From: Ophiura sarsii
Lineage: Eukaryota > Echinodermata > Ophiuroidea > Amphilepidida > Ophiuridae
Assembly (NCBI GenBank): GCA_035610835.1
Contig: CM069448.1
Coordinates: 9,425,607-9,489,606, forward strand
Direction: 5' to 3'
DNA: 64,000 bases
Position numbers and translations under genes: made by a program. Shown piece by piece: positions 26,901 to 34,546 of this stretch (position 1 is its first letter; the number at the start of each line of letters is the position of its first letter). The notes under the pieces were generated by a model. It did no database searches and was not told where the DNA came from. It worked only from the letters and a program-made list of their open reading frames with translations.

Positions 26901-29900
26901 TAAAAGTTGCCAGATTGATGTCAAACTTGGAGAAAAGAAACATGAACTCTGGGTGAACATTTTTGGGGACTAATTTGCATAGGTCATCTGAGGTCAAAGG
27001 TCATCCAGGGGTCAAATCATAAAAGTTGCCCGATTGACTTCAAACTTGGAGAAAAGAAACATGAACACCGGGTGAACATGTTTAAAATAAATTAGAGGTC
27101 ATCTGAGGTCAACGGTCATTAGAGGTCATCCAAGGTCAAAGGTTAACAAGAGGTTAAATCTGCAATGAACAATGGGGAACATGTCAAAAAATAATTTGAG
27201 GTCATCTGAGGTCAAAGGTCATCCAGAGTTCATTGCAGATTTAACCTCTTGTTAACCTTTGAACACGAACACTGAGGGAACATGTCAAAAAATAATTAGA
27301 GGTAATCTGAGGTCAAAGGTCATCCAGAGGTCAAATCGTAAAGTTGCCCGATTGACGTCAAACTTGGAGAAAAGAAACATGAACACCGGGTGAACATGTC
27401 TAAAATAAATTAGAGGTCATCCGAGGTCAACAGTCATTAGAGGTCATCCAAGGTCAAAGGTTAACAAGAGGTTAAATCTGCAATGAACAATGGGGGAACA
27501 TGTCAAAAAATAATTTGAGGTCATCTGAGGTCAAAGGTCATCCAGAGTTCAAATCGTAAAAGTTGTTCGATTGGCGTCAAACTTGGAGAAAAGAAACATG
27601 AACACCAGGTGGACATGTCTGAAATAAATAAGAGGTCATCCGAGGTTAACAGTAATTGAGAGGTCATCCAAGGTCAAAGGTCAACAAGGGGTGAAATCGT
27701 GCAATGAACACCGGGGGAACATGTCAACAAATAATTTGAGGTAATCTGAGGTCATAGGTCATCCAGGGGTCAAATAGTTAAAGTTGCCAGATTGATGTCA
27801 AACTTAAAGAAAAGAAACATGAACTCCGGGAACATGACCCCTTTGACGTTTGACCTCATTTAGTTGATCATTTAGTCCCAGCCAGGGGGATTCGCAAGTC
27901 ATGACTTGCAGTATTTTTACAATTTGGTATATATTTGAAGGTTAATTTTTGTGTAAGTTTAAATTATGATATTTTTATCTATAACATTATGGCAGCTGAT
28001 CGAAGTGCGCCCTCATATGTCAGACTAAGGCCAGGAGAATTTGCGCCGTAGGTCTATAGACAATCCTGTTCTATAACCCTAGTTATTTGGTTTATACCAG
28101 GGGTGGGCAACCTTTGAATGAATGGGCCAGATATAAGGAGTGAAAAATTGACTGGGCCGCACCTAACCAAATTTTCTAGCAATGACCTGCTGTTGATTTC
28201 AAACCTTTGATTCCAAACACTTTCAAGAATAGTTGTGTGTGCTTTATAATCTATCTTCACAAAAACGTAATTTCAATACAGTACAGATGACAATTAATGG
28301 GGAAAATAGACCTATGCACGTTGAGGAACATCATTTGTGCCGATAAATGCTAAGCAGCTAGCTCGTTTTTGTGAAGATGTAAAATATATTGATTTCTTTT
28401 TCTTTTTCTTGAGACATCTTGCGGGCCACAAAAAAACCACTACCCCACCCCTGGTTTATACCATTTGTTAATCCGGGTTATAATAATTTCACGCTTCCAG
28501 ATGAATAGACAATCCCGTTTTATAACCTGAGTTAATTGGTTTAAACCATTCTTTAATCCAGGTTATAGAAGCTAGACAGAAAACAGCACCAGAACTACTA
28601 CCTCCAATCAAGATCCAGTCCAACATGCAATCTCCAGGAAGGTTAGTTAGACCGTAACATATTTCCTTACATTTTTGAAAGCTCATTAAACGTTAAGATA
28701 TATTGCATTTAATGAATTCAGTATGTGGTTAGTCTAAACATTCCAAATATGTACAAATCTATTTCAATAATCTCATATAATTTTGAAATGTTGGTCTCGG
28801 AAAGATAAAATAGCCAGCAACCTGATGAATATGGGAACCATTTGAAAGGTTTACTTATAATCAATACTGTACAAGTGGTTAATGTTTAGCAATTAATCTT
28901 TAATATTTGTGGATATATATAAACTATTTTGCTTAATTCGAAAGTTTATTACACAGATTTTGTACACCAAAGAAATGTATTCGCTCATTTTTGACTCGGG
29001 GGGGGGGGGGGGGGGGAGGGTAGCTACTTGAATAGCAAGAAAGTACACACATTTCCACATTTGCTGTATCACAAAACTCTGTCAATATGGATTGTACTGC
29101 CAAAGAAAACTGAAGCCAAAAATTCCCTTGTATACTATCAATTGCAAAAAATGGCAGATCCTGGGAAATGAGTAAATATAATTGATGTAACTAAACCAAG
29201 AGAATGTTATGTTTAAAAATTTATTGAAATTCTTGTTTTTGTTTCTCTCTCATATTCATCCCTCCCTTTCGTTTCCTTGGCTCCTTACTATTCCTCACTT
29301 TCTTTGCCCCTTCGACCGCCCCACCCTAGCAAAATCAATTTAGACAATTTACCAGCAGAACATATCTTCCAGTTTGATGTGATAAGTGAATCCCTAAGCA
29401 ACAGTGGACTTGATGTATCACGTCTTGCCACGTCATATGTACATGAGCGCAATGGTAAGTCAATGTCATAGATTACCTCTAGAATCAGGCTAAATCAAAA
29501 AGACTTTGAAATGTAGACCCACTTAGGCAAGGAAGAAGAAAAGAACTGTTATACGGTGGCAACCGACCTCTAAGATTGGTCAGTTGATGGGGCTTTTTGG
29601 GGGTTCAAAATGTTCATATAAATTGTAGTGAATCTTCAACCATTATTGCCTTTTATTAAAACAAAATTTCAAATATTCAAATTTTCAAAAGTATTAACAA
29701 AAAGTAATTAAACAACAAATTCAAGGAAAAAATCCAGGAAAATGGGTATGTTGAGCCTTACTAAAGTTACCTACATGTATAATTGAGCTTGTGGGATTAG
29801 AAGCTGAATTTCAAAGTATTTTGAAATAGATGATGTTTGCTTATATGATTTAGAGGTGAGGTTTCTATAAGATAAAACAGAAATTAACTTGCGGATCTGT

Positions 29901-32900
29901 GACATTTCAATCCTTCGAAAATGATTAAGGGGTTACAGCACAGAAAAAAATTGAATGATAATGTTTTTGGGTAATTTGCTTTCTTGTTTCAGAGCCCCGT
30001 CCACACAGCGCTGATTTAGGCTCAATACATATCGATCTGGAATCTACGCAATCTTCTCCCGCTGGTGTTAGGGTAAGTATAACCACACAATGCTGATATT
30101 TAGTGTTGGTGCAGTTTTGAATGTTCTTAAAAGCAGTGTAAGTTACAAGGACCTATGCTTCCTCCCCGGTCTGCACCTATTCGGTTCAGTGTTTCACACC
30201 CTCATAATGTTGGGGACAGTAGGTGGACATTGTTTGAGGTGCTTTTTGCTTATGGAAGGTTGCAGAATTCCTTAGGACTTATACTATTTTTGTACCTCTT
30301 ATAGACTCTTAGAAACTCTAACGAGGTTCTGAAACAAGTCATCTTCATCCTAAAGATATGCATGCCATAGAAAAGTAGGACTTCAAGGAAGTTATTTGTG
30401 TCTGTGGTGAGTCATTTCATTGGGTTAGAGATGAAGAAAATAGGAGAATGAACTTCGAGTAAAAGTAGGGTAATAATCTTCAATGTCAAGTTTAGCCCCT
30501 ACATTTACTCTTGGGGACTTAGATACTGAATAAGACTAAGAGTAAAACAGGGGTCTTGGTAACTGATGGTTGCTGAATTTGGGCCGTAACCAGCTTTTAA
30601 AAAGTGTTTCTAGTTTTCATGTTTCTAGTTATTTGTTAACAATAAACTGTGTAGTTGTTGATGACGATGAGAAGGAGTGAGATTTAACCCTAATGAAAAC
30701 TTTATAAGCTAACACAAATTTGCAGTGGTTTTATTTATGTGAATTTTCCACTTGAACTTGAGACTGTGAAATAAATGATGCGCAAAAATACATATGTGAT
30801 CGAGTGAAATATGCTTTCGTGTGAATTCAGTTACCTGCACACATTTATCAAACGTTTGAAACTGAGGGAAACTCTTTACACAAAAATATGAAAATAATAT
30901 TTTTATCAGCATATGGTGTTTTTTTTGTGAAACAGAAACATCCACAAGAGCAAATCACATTTGAGTCGTTAAAGAGAATCTTAATATCCAACACTAACGA
31001 GACCAATGAACCAGAAGACGACAGGGATCGCAGATTAGATATACTACATAGTTTCCAAAATTCCACCCTAGAGGAATTAGCATCAGCGGCAGAACAGAAG
31101 GTAAGTCAGCCTTGACATAACGGAATTAATGAATAGTTTGTTTGATGTGGTAGAACAATAAGTAATGCATGCAAACACCACATCTGAAGATGAGACTAAG
31201 GGTTACGCATTACAAACCAACATATAAAGGATCGCATAAGATATGGTCTAAATAATAAATAATATATAGACTCGGACAAAGTGGCGTGAATTAAATCAAC
31301 AAAGACCTTAAAAATGCACTGTCTCGAACCCGGTCCCTCTCGCATTCGCGGCGATTGGTTAATCCTCTAGACCACAGGGACTGTGTTTACAAGGATACCA
31401 GACGAACGAGCACTTATGTATACAAAGTCTTTGTTAAAATATGGTCTGTCAGTTATTAACTATTTTTCTTCTCCTCTATCCCTGATGAATAACAAAATAA
31501 TCAAGGTTGATCAGTAACTTTTTTGTTGTTGATTAAATCAAATCTAAAATAAGAAAAGTTAACTGGGTAGGTTTGGATATATCCTGCTACCCTGGCCTTA
31601 CATGGAAATATCATATCATAAAATCTCTTTTCAACTGTCAGGTATGGACATATCCTGGGATAGGGTCTTTACACTTAGTCTAACACATGAATATTTTTAC
31701 AAGGCTAGCTGGGGTTGGGTTTTTAAAAGGGCAGTAGGATTGTGCCAAACTAATACTGTAAAACACTATAATTTAGCGGATACTTTATTTCGTGAATTTA
31801 TAATTGCTGCTATTTTAGCAGGCGTTTCATTTCGCAAATCAGGAATTTTTACTATTACTTTCAACGTAAAATTATCAGTTTCGCGGGTCTTTAATTTCGC
31901 GAATCCACATCCCTCACGAAATTCGCGAAATTCAGTGGTTTTACAGTAAATAAAAATGTTTAGCCAGAGGGTACAATGCATTAAAGAAATGATGGCCCAA
32001 CTGTTAATAGGGGTAGTTATTTACTGTCAATAATTCATCAGCAAAGTGATTACATAATGGATCAGTAATTGGATCAAGTCCCTTCTGGGATTATAGTACA
32101 GGCCATACACTTTTTGATAGGGGATTCAGGTCTCCAAATCGTTATCCAGCTGCCATAGTGATTCAGAATACATGTTGGCGAGGTGGGGCATCAGGTTAGA
32201 GCGCTCATACATAACTGCTGTGCCGTTGTTCACTTGGTGGATCGTTTGAGTTTGGGTGTTTGTTGATTTTAATTGACACACAAATTGCGGCGATTCCCAT
32301 ACAACCTTGCCCCCATGCACTCCTTCAGACCATACAGATTGAAGTAGGCATGATCAGCGCATCGTGATTCGGAAGTCACGTATAAATGATGGTCCCATGT
32401 ATATGAAGAGCTATACCCGAGCACGTTAAAAATGTCACAGACTCCTTCGAAAAGAGTAGGGGATCATCCTGGGTCTGTATTTGTACGCTCATAATGTGTA
32501 TCGCAGTGCGATGTTGACCCAAGCGATATTGGGGAGCTGTAAAAAAAAAAGGTGATATTACAATCTAAGTGCTGATACTGTGTGCGCCTAGCCAGTAGCC
32601 ACGTATATGAAGCGAAATGATTCTGACGATTTCCTAATGACAGTGAAATATTGGCAATAGCGCTTTGAGAACTTGTTGTAAGGCGCTTTATAAGTACTAT
32701 GTATTATTATTATTATTATTATGTTGAGATTTATATAGGTCTTATGCTGATTTGTATCTCCTTTATGCATTGTCTATCTTTAATTTGTTCAGAATGGGAA
32801 ATGGCAGAAGAAACTCAATGAAATACTTGAGATGGTTATCAAGTAAGTTTTGAACTAGCATTTGTAGATCAGAAATATTATGTGAATGATGGAAAAATAA

Positions 32901-34144
32901 AGAGACTTTGGCACTTTCACCTAAGCACAAGATGGTGTCTCAATAAGCTAATGCTTGTTTCAGATAAACATACATCTCCTTATTTTTTAAGGAAAATATA
33001 ATTAAAGGGTGTTCTATTAATATATTAATTTTGTTCCTGGGTCCCACCTACCAGAAGCTCTGTGCATCAAAGAAATCTTAGGAACTCTGACAGATTAAGT
33101 ATCCCAAGGGTCAACACAATACGATGTAGAAAGAGTCCTCTTTTGCATATGGCCGATCTCTGGAATAAGACTCATTAGTGTTTTCAATACTGCTCTTTTA
33201 GTGCAATGAACTGGTCACTTGTTGGTATTCAACTTTTATCCTGTGCATACATTTCGTCCTTTTAGCTGTGTATAATAGTAGTAAGTTTGCCTTGAATGTA
33301 TGTGGATGTGGTGGTGAGTGTTGGGCGTAAGGTGTTTCTGTCTGTGTGTGTGTGTGGGGGGTGGGGGGGGGGGGGTTGTATGTAGGGTGTGTAGAAGGTA
33401 TGCCAGGTGTGTGTGAGGTGTGTATGTAATGTGTGGTTCATTTATTTGGTTAAATACTGTTCTTGATATTATCTTTTAAATAATTATTGATGGGCTTGTG
33501 CAATTGTATTTTGATATTTATACATGTTTTTATATTGTAAAATTGTTGCAATTCAGATGTTATTCTGCTATAACAATTATGTTAATAAACCTTTTATGAA
33601 TGATGAATGAATTAATATACTGTCAAATACCTATCCTACAATTAATTATATCTTGAAATCCAAATTCACACTTTAAGGGACTATTATAAGGGACTATTTT
33701 CAAGCGCTGATTTTGCAACAAACTTGTGTGGAGAGCTTGAGCTATCTAACTAACAGATATCCCTTTCCCGCCCCACCAATCAATGTTGAGGGTAAACGGT
33801 TCCGAACAACATTGAATGGGGGGTGGGGGGGGGGGGGGGGACGGGGGGACTAGGGGTTGATTTCAACGAAGTCCTCAAAGTGGTCCAACAGTTATTTCCT
33901 GAATTGTAGGCGGAGACATCTTAATTTTCCCACCTAAAAGAAGAGTCAATAACTCAATATATATTCATCATAATAAAAAGCATCACCCAGCTGACTCACT
34001 GACTTGACTTTCTTTTCATTTACTTACCGTAGTACTCCAGTTACCCCAGCCGGAAGTCCAACAAGACCAGATCCAACCGCACCAATGCAGATGCAGTCAG
34101 TACCTACGTATGAAATGAAATTTCCAGAGTTGTGTGTCTTCTAA
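2828..34144 (+). CDS. EFR3: EFR3 homologue, complete, 20 coding exons, 817 aa
   Basis: Assembled exons: 2828-2926, 4338-4465, 5689-5839, 6858-6979, 7683-7826, 8568-8693, 10953-11031, 12363-12498, 13557-13709, 14231-14341, 15841-15981, 17516-17673, 21048-21209, 23034-23165, 28562-28641, 29330-29454, 29993-30072, 30936-31100, 32793-32842, 33+ terminal 34033-34144. The lengths sum to 2454 nt, every junction keeps phase, all introns are GT-AG, and the product is 817 residues, close to vertebrate EFR3A/B. Seen: an N-terminal cysteine cluster (C9, C10, C12, C16), then [58 protein letters not shown], [17 protein letters not shown], and a C-terminal [11 protein letters not shown]. Known for the family: palmitoylated cysteines attach EFR3 to the plasma membrane, where its helical-repeat rod recruits PI4KIIIalpha with TTC7 and FAM126 to make PI4P. 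The first ATG at 2828 is chosen because it gives the cysteine-rich start; the in-frame upstream codon at 2804 is GTG. No polyadenylation site was assigned. Confidence 0.95.
2946..3277. mobile_element. TIR element in EFR3 intron 1, absent from copy B
   Basis: Starts GGGCAAACAAAGAAGAAGG; its inverted partner TTCTTTGTTTGGCC ends near 3260. Copy B reads GTGATTAACAGTCATT without the element, giving an empty site near 59277-59292. Confidence 0.7.
4221..4241. repeat. Poly-G tract, 21 nt
   Basis: Uninterrupted G run in intron 1. The matching site in copy B (near 60253) has only six G. Confidence 0.95.
4338..4465 (+). CDS. EFR3: EFR3 exon 2 (residues 34-76)
   Basis: Acceptor AATAG|GAT, donor GTTGG|GTGAGT, phase 2 exit. 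Codes [20 protein letters not shown] and the [19 protein letters not shown] segment typical of the EFR3 N-terminal helices. Confidence 0.95.
5391..5665. mobile_element. Putative TIR element in EFR3 intron 2
   Basis: Ends GTAAACTCAAA and TTTGAGTTTAC are inverted. Copy B (about 62026-62391) has longer arms containing TCTATAATTGGACAAAAC and its complement, so copy A looks internally deleted. Confidence 0.5.
5689..5839 (+). CDS. EFR3: EFR3 exon 3 (residues 76-126)
   Basis: Acceptor TTTCAG|C, donor TCT|GTAAGT. Codes [20 protein letters not shown] then [18 protein letters not shown] and LQILGTNS, matching the most conserved EFR3 block. Confidence 0.96.
6444..6721. mobile_element. hAT-like MITE in EFR3 intron 3, 278 bp, 8-bp TSD
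   Basis: TIRs CAGATGACGGTGGCCATG and CATGGCCAGCGTTGTCTG; flanked by TTCACGCA at 6436-6443 and 6722-6729. Copy B holds one TTCACGCA (63495-63502) and no element, a clean empty site. A 279-bp relative sits at 45410-45688. Confidence 0.9.
6858..6979 (+). CDS. EFR3: EFR3 exon 4 (residues 127-167)
   Basis: Acceptor TCTGCAG|TTT, donor CGAAA|GTAAGA, phase 2. Codes [20 protein letters not shown], a hallmark EFR3 motif. Confidence 0.96.
7229..7632. mobile_element. hAT-like element relic in intron 4
   Basis: Begins CAGGGCTGTGCTTAG with GCCTGTGGCGGGTAC and ends near AATGAAGATACACCCC, the same family as the element at 39123-39340, with extra internal sequence. No clear target duplication. Confidence 0.5.
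7683..7826 (+). CDS. EFR3: EFR3 exon 5 (residues 167-215)
   Basis: Acceptor CTGCAG|G, donor GACAT|GTGAGT. Codes [20 protein letters not shown] and [13 protein letters not shown], collinear with vertebrate EFR3. Confidence 0.95.
8568..8693 (+). CDS. EFR3: EFR3 exon 6 (residues 215-257)
   Basis: Acceptor ATACAG|G, donor CTGAG|GTAAGG. Codes the acidic linker ([15 protein letters not shown]) followed by [20 protein letters not shown]. Confidence 0.93.
8700..10950. other. Intron 6, mostly unassigned sequence
   Basis: Holds repeated GATTCACC motifs (8780-8960) that recur around 23260-23440, and a weak inverted pair (CAGTTTCCCGTTT near 9070, AAACGGGAAACTTGG near 9516) that may bound an old element. 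No gene seen. An AT-rich relic of the palindromic family lies at 10480-10920. Confidence 0.5.
10480..10920. mobile_element. Diverged member of the palindromic MITE family
   Basis: Shares CCTAATTACTTCAAAATCAT and GATCACATAATATTGCTTTA with the 11852 element, but the ends are worn. Confidence 0.5.
10953..11031 (+). CDS. EFR3: EFR3 exon 7 (residues 257-283)
   Basis: Acceptor TTTTGCAG|G, donor CAG|GTAAGT. Codes [20 protein letters not shown] then IMYSIQ, matching the vertebrate LDxHxLWxPxxFAxxCFKIIMYSIQ region. Confidence 0.94.
11337..11616 (+). mobile_element. tRNA-derived SINE in intron 7
   Basis: A-box TGGCTTAGTGG at 11478-11488 and B-box-like GGATCGAATCC at 11522-11532 with a CCCGG/CCGG T-arm. 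About 100 bp upstream is the conserved module ending AACCGAGCCTATATAG. The block is bounded by inverted TTAACCCTAACCC (11337-11349) and GGGTTAGGGTTAA (11604-11616). Not a functional tRNA. Confidence 0.75.
11852..12238. mobile_element. Palindromic MITE, 387 bp, intron 7
   Basis: Ends AAAGGCATATTATGTGATCT and its near complement ending CACATAATATACCTTT; inner arms carry CATGATTTTGAGGTAATTAG and complement. Relatives at 45038-45701 (complete, interrupted), 10480-10920 and 44090-44400 (diverged). Confidence 0.8.
12363..12498 (+). CDS. EFR3: EFR3 exon 8 (residues 284-329)
   Basis: Acceptor TTAAACAG|TCT, donor GTGG|GTAAGT, phase 1. Codes [20 protein letters not shown] and [15 protein letters not shown]. 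Confidence 0.94.
12527..12653. repeat. Small inverted repeat
   Basis: GACAGTGACGTAAC and GTTACGTCACTGTC bracket about 100 bp just after exon 8. Possibly a very small MITE; no target duplication seen. Confidence 0.4.
13256..13482. mobile_element. TIR MITE in intron 8
   Basis: AGTTCAATCAGTTCCAAATT GGCGA and the inverted TCGCC AATTTGGAACTGACTGAACT bracket about 225 bp immediately before exon 9. Confidence 0.65.
13557..13709 (+). CDS. EFR3: EFR3 exon 9 (residues 329-380)
   Basis: Acceptor GCTCAG|GT, donor ATTG|GTAAGT. Codes [19 protein letters not shown], a variable hydrophilic loop, and [10 protein letters not shown]. Confidence 0.94.
14231..14341 (+). CDS. EFR3: EFR3 exon 10 (residues 380-417)
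   Basis: Acceptor TTCCAG|GT, donor ACTG|GTAATA (weaker than the others). Codes [20 protein letters not shown] and [16 protein letters not shown]. An alternative GGGTAAAG donor at 14291 would drop the conserved KVP and is less likely. Confidence 0.85.
14547..14915 (-). mobile_element. tRNA-derived SINE with flanking direct repeats, minus strand
   Basis: On the minus strand, A-box TGGCCCATTGG (14703-14693) and perfect B-box GGTTCGATTCC (14660-14650), T-arm CTGGG/CCCGG; the D-arm resembles tRNA-Arg. The acceptor arm does not pair and position 33 is not T, so it is not a working tRNA. A segment of about 66 bp (ATACGACGGGTATTAAACAA and onward) occurs on both sides at 14547 and 14851. Confidence 0.8.
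14948..14978. repeat. 31-bp perfect hairpin
   Basis: GAGAAACACTGTTGA, one T, then its exact complement. The right part matches an inverted segment at 14526-14540, so the SINE region is bracketed by inverted sequence. Confidence 0.7.
15180..15805. mobile_element. TIR element with repeated GTATCG/CGATAC palindromes, intron 10
   Basis: Ends TTTGGAAAAGTGTACTTTAG and the inverted CTAAAGTATACTTTTTCCAAA. The interior has eight imperfect copies of a roughly 20-bp palindrome of the form CCAGTATCGN(2)CGATACTGG. The right end is only 35 bp from exon 11, so the branch-point region abuts the element. Confidence 0.7.
15841..15981 (+). CDS. EFR3: EFR3 exon 11 (residues 417-464)
   Basis: Codes [38 protein letters not shown] and ends at CCAG|GTAACG. 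The frame requires the second AG of TTACAGAG as acceptor; using the first AG, two bases earlier, would shift the frame into an early stop. Confidence 0.87.
16955..17412 (+). pseudogene. LINE reverse transcriptase C-terminal fragment
   Basis: Reads [49 protein letters not shown], stop, [20 protein letters not shown], then after a frameshift [12 protein letters not shown] and [19 protein letters not shown]. This is the post-catalytic C-terminus typical of non-LTR retrotransposons (LLYGSETW, then the LAQDRxxWRKLVVAC ending). The catalytic domain is absent. Clade not resolved. Confidence 0.85.
17516..17673 (+). CDS. EFR3: EFR3 exon 12 (residues 464-516)
   Basis: Acceptor TTTCAG|AG, donor AAG|GTTAGT. 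Codes [20 protein letters not shown] and [14 protein letters not shown], matching the vertebrate DRHxN and CRQDTxFMKK motifs. Confidence 0.95.
18220..19680 (+). pseudogene. CR1/L2-like LINE 3' fragment, interrupted by a MITE
   Basis: Three frames give [117 protein letters not shown]: the reverse-transcriptase thumb and C-terminus of a CR1/L2-type element with stops and frameshifts. The 3' end resumes after the insert at 18938-19512 and finishes with the typical CTTTGAGAACTTGTTGTAAG ... CTATATAAG tail. Confidence 0.88.
18938..19512. mobile_element. Tc1/mariner-type MITE nested in the LINE, 575 bp
   Basis: Starts CAGTCATCACAATAAGTAAC and ends GTTACTTATTGTGATGACTG, long inverted arms (about 200 bp), flanked by TA on both sides. 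A 425-bp relative is at 49435-49859. No transposase seen. Confidence 0.88.
19687..20645. mobile_element. Large foldback element in intron 12
   Basis: Arms of about 235 bp at 19687-19918 and 20405-20645: CATAGCCCAAGTTTCATA against inverted TATAGCACAAGTCTCATAA, and ACATGATTTTACCTATGC against its complement. Probably TA-flanked. No transposase. Confidence 0.7.
21048..21209 (+). CDS. EFR3: EFR3 exon 13 (residues 517-570)
   Basis: Acceptor CTACAG|AAT, donor CAG|GTAAAT, phase 0. Codes the segment ending [16 protein letters not shown], equivalent to vertebrate NEEVVxDLIRLxxAxQ. Its 3' two-thirds plus donor are tandemly repeated just downstream. Confidence 0.94.
21108..21480 (+). repeat. Tandem partial duplication of EFR3 exon 13
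   Basis: Units starting GATAAC at 21108 (inside the real exon), 21223 and 21336 (about 113-115 bp each), with a truncated fourth at 21451. Each full unit holds the last third of exon 13, the GTAAAT donor and TATTTATG. The extra copies lack an acceptor; the second also lacks 2 nt, and the third stays open in the exon frame. Confidence 0.95.
21481..22800. other. Intron 13 sequence, nothing recognised
   Basis: AT-rich sequence with short G-rich islands (22300-22370, 22550-22640) of the kind seen in dispersed repeats here. No convincing gene or element ends. Confidence 0.4.
22840..22916 (+). pseudogene. Older relic of the exon 13 3' half
   Basis: Reads [20 protein letters not shown] then LLALQ, parallel to the exon-13 ending [20 protein letters not shown] then ALQ, followed by GTAGTAAG. 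Preceded by ATATACAG, but the phase does not fit exon 12 or 13, so it is a decayed duplicate rather than a usable exon. Confidence 0.7.
23034..23165 (+). CDS. EFR3: EFR3 exon 14 (residues 571-614)
   Basis: Acceptor TTTGTAG|GAT, donor ACG|GTAAGA. Codes [20 protein letters not shown] and IPALCQHVW, matching the HRC...VPAFCQHV motif. Confidence 0.95.
23492..26131. repeat. Region with nine GTTACGGACGTTAC motifs
   Basis: Forward copies at 23492, 23671, 23858, 23882, 23906 and a shortened one at 26119; reverse copies at 25922, 25943 and 25964 (last with one change). The forward cluster left and reverse cluster right look like subterminal repeats of a DNA transposon into which the element at 24027-25309 later inserted. 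Outer ends were not found. Confidence 0.7.
24027..25309. mobile_element. Harbinger-like non-autonomous element, 1283 bp, TTA TSD
   Basis: TIRs GGGACCGTTCATTATTTATG and CATAAATAATGAACGGTCCC, followed inward by G-rich and C-rich tracts; TTA on both sides (24024-24026, 25310-25312). Superfamily inferred from the 3-bp TTA duplication and GGG start. No transposase frame. Confidence 0.8.
26637..27905. repeat. Degenerate tandem repeat rich in AGGTCA
   Basis: Bounded by TATCCCCCTGGTTTG and CAGCCAGGGGGAT. Units of about 100-220 bp repeat phrases such as CTTGGAGAAAAGAAACATGA and GAGGTCATCTGAGGTC. Six perfect AGGTCAAAGGTCA at 26872, 26991, 27209, 27310, 27528 and 27671. Confidence 0.85.
28056..28575. 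repeat. Duplicated acceptor region of exon 15
   Basis: GACAATCCNGTTNTATAACC ... TTGGTTTA-ACCATT ... TTAATCC-GGTTATA occurs upstream (28059-28097 plus 28462-28481, split by the hAT element) and again at 28507-28568, where AATCCAG|GTTATA is the exon 15 acceptor. The upstream copy reads AATCCGG and lost the AG. Confidence 0.75.
28098..28453. mobile_element. hAT-like MITE, 356 bp, 8-bp TSD
   Basis: Starts CAGGGGTGGGCAACC and ends CCCACCCCTG, flanked by GTTTATAC at 28090-28097 and 28454-28461. The terminus is the classic hAT type. It splits the upstream member of a duplicated segment preceding exon 15. Confidence 0.9.
28562..28641 (+). CDS. EFR3: EFR3 exon 15 (residues 615-641)
   Basis: Acceptor AATCCAG|GTT, donor GGAAG|GTTAGT. 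Codes [15 protein letters not shown], matching vertebrate VIExRxxEAPYxLPE. The sequence running into the acceptor is a second copy of an upstream segment at 28056-28481. Confidence 0.9.
28998..29016. repeat. Poly-G tract, 19 nt
   Basis: Uninterrupted G run in intron 15. Confidence 0.9.
29330..29454 (+). CDS. EFR3: EFR3 exon 16 (residues 641-683)
   Basis: Acceptor CCCTAG|C, donor AATG|GTAAGT. Codes [20 protein letters not shown] and ATSYV, matching vertebrate KISExLGGSGYxxxRLxxPYV. Confidence 0.92.
29993..30072 (+). CDS. EFR3: EFR3 exon 17 (residues 683-709)
   Basis: Acceptor TTTCAG|AG, donor AGG|GTAAGT. Codes a poorly conserved polar linker ([17 protein letters not shown]); assigned mainly because it keeps phase between exons 16 and 18. 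Confidence 0.82.
30936..31100 (+). CDS. EFR3: EFR3 exon 18 (residues 710-764)
   Basis: Acceptor AAACAG|AAA, donor AAG|GTAAGT. Codes [11 protein letters not shown] and [19 protein letters not shown], matching vertebrate ITFExLKKAI...EKFQKAPFEEIAA. Confidence 0.94.
31318..31393 (-). mobile_element. tRNA-like SINE head, minus strand
   Basis: Minus strand reads CCCTGTGGTCTAGAGGATTA ... GGGACCGGGTTCGAGACAG: A-box TGGTCTAGAGG and B-box-like GGTTCGAGACA. Arms do not pair as in a working tRNA. Confidence 0.6.
31756..31946. mobile_element. TA-flanked MITE, 191 bp, intron 18
   Basis: CTGTAAAACACTATAATTTA and the inverted AATTCAGTGGTTTTACAG, flanked by TA at 31754-31755 and 31947-31948. Internal TTTCGCG/CGCGAAA repeats. 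It overlaps the 115-codon open frame at 31602-31949, which is therefore not a gene. Confidence 0.8.
32165..32265 (+). mobile_element. Possible degenerate tRNA-derived SINE
   Basis: GGCATCAGGTTAGAGCGCTC resembles a tRNA D-arm/A-box and GTGGATCGTTTGAGTTT a worn B-box about 50 bp later. Confidence 0.4.
32655..32722 (+). mobile_element. L2-like LINE 3' tail
   Basis: GCGCTTTGAGAACTTGTTGT AAGGCGCTTTATAAG followed by a (TTA)n run; the same tail ends the LINE at 18220-19680. No coding part remains. Confidence 0.75.
32793..32842 (+). CDS. EFR3: EFR3 exon 19 (residues 765-781)
   Basis: A 50-nt exon: acceptor GTTCAG|AAT, donor ATCAA|GTAAGT. Codes [16 protein letters not shown], aligned with vertebrate LLxxKLNQIFEITI. 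Confidence 0.88.
34033..34144 (+). CDS. EFR3: EFR3 exon 20, terminal (residues 781-817 and stop)
   Basis: Acceptor ACCGTAG|T. Codes [17 protein letters not shown] then [14 protein letters not shown] and TAA. The ending matches vertebrate PVYEMKFPDLCVY, confirming a full-length reading frame. Confidence 0.96.
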
Positions 34145-34546
34145 GCCCTATAAAGAAAGAATGTGTTGTTGTTTTGGCTCCAAAAAAAGCTGGTCAGGTT
34201 CTATGTTTTGGGTTTTGTTTTTGTTTGATTTTGGGTTTTAGGTGTGTTTTTTCTCTATTTTATATTGTTGAAAGTTAGATAATGTTTAACTTTAAAAAAC
34301 GACCTGATCCATGATTGTTTTTTTGGTTGTTAAAGCTGAAAGAATTTTCCAACTATGAAATAGAACTCACACATGATTTCCAAATTTTGAGAGTTTTTAA
34401 GAACAACACAGCATTTTGTAAGATCTAGTGGAGGTAAATTACATCTGTGATGCTATGTAAGATTTGTAAATTTGAAATAGATTTTCTGTTCTAACAAAAT
34501 AATCATTTGAATTGCAAATAGATTATAAATCTTTTACTGGACTTAC

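Noticed and set aside
31602..31949. 115-codon open frame in intron 18
   Set aside because: Its second half is the TA-flanked MITE at 31756-31946.
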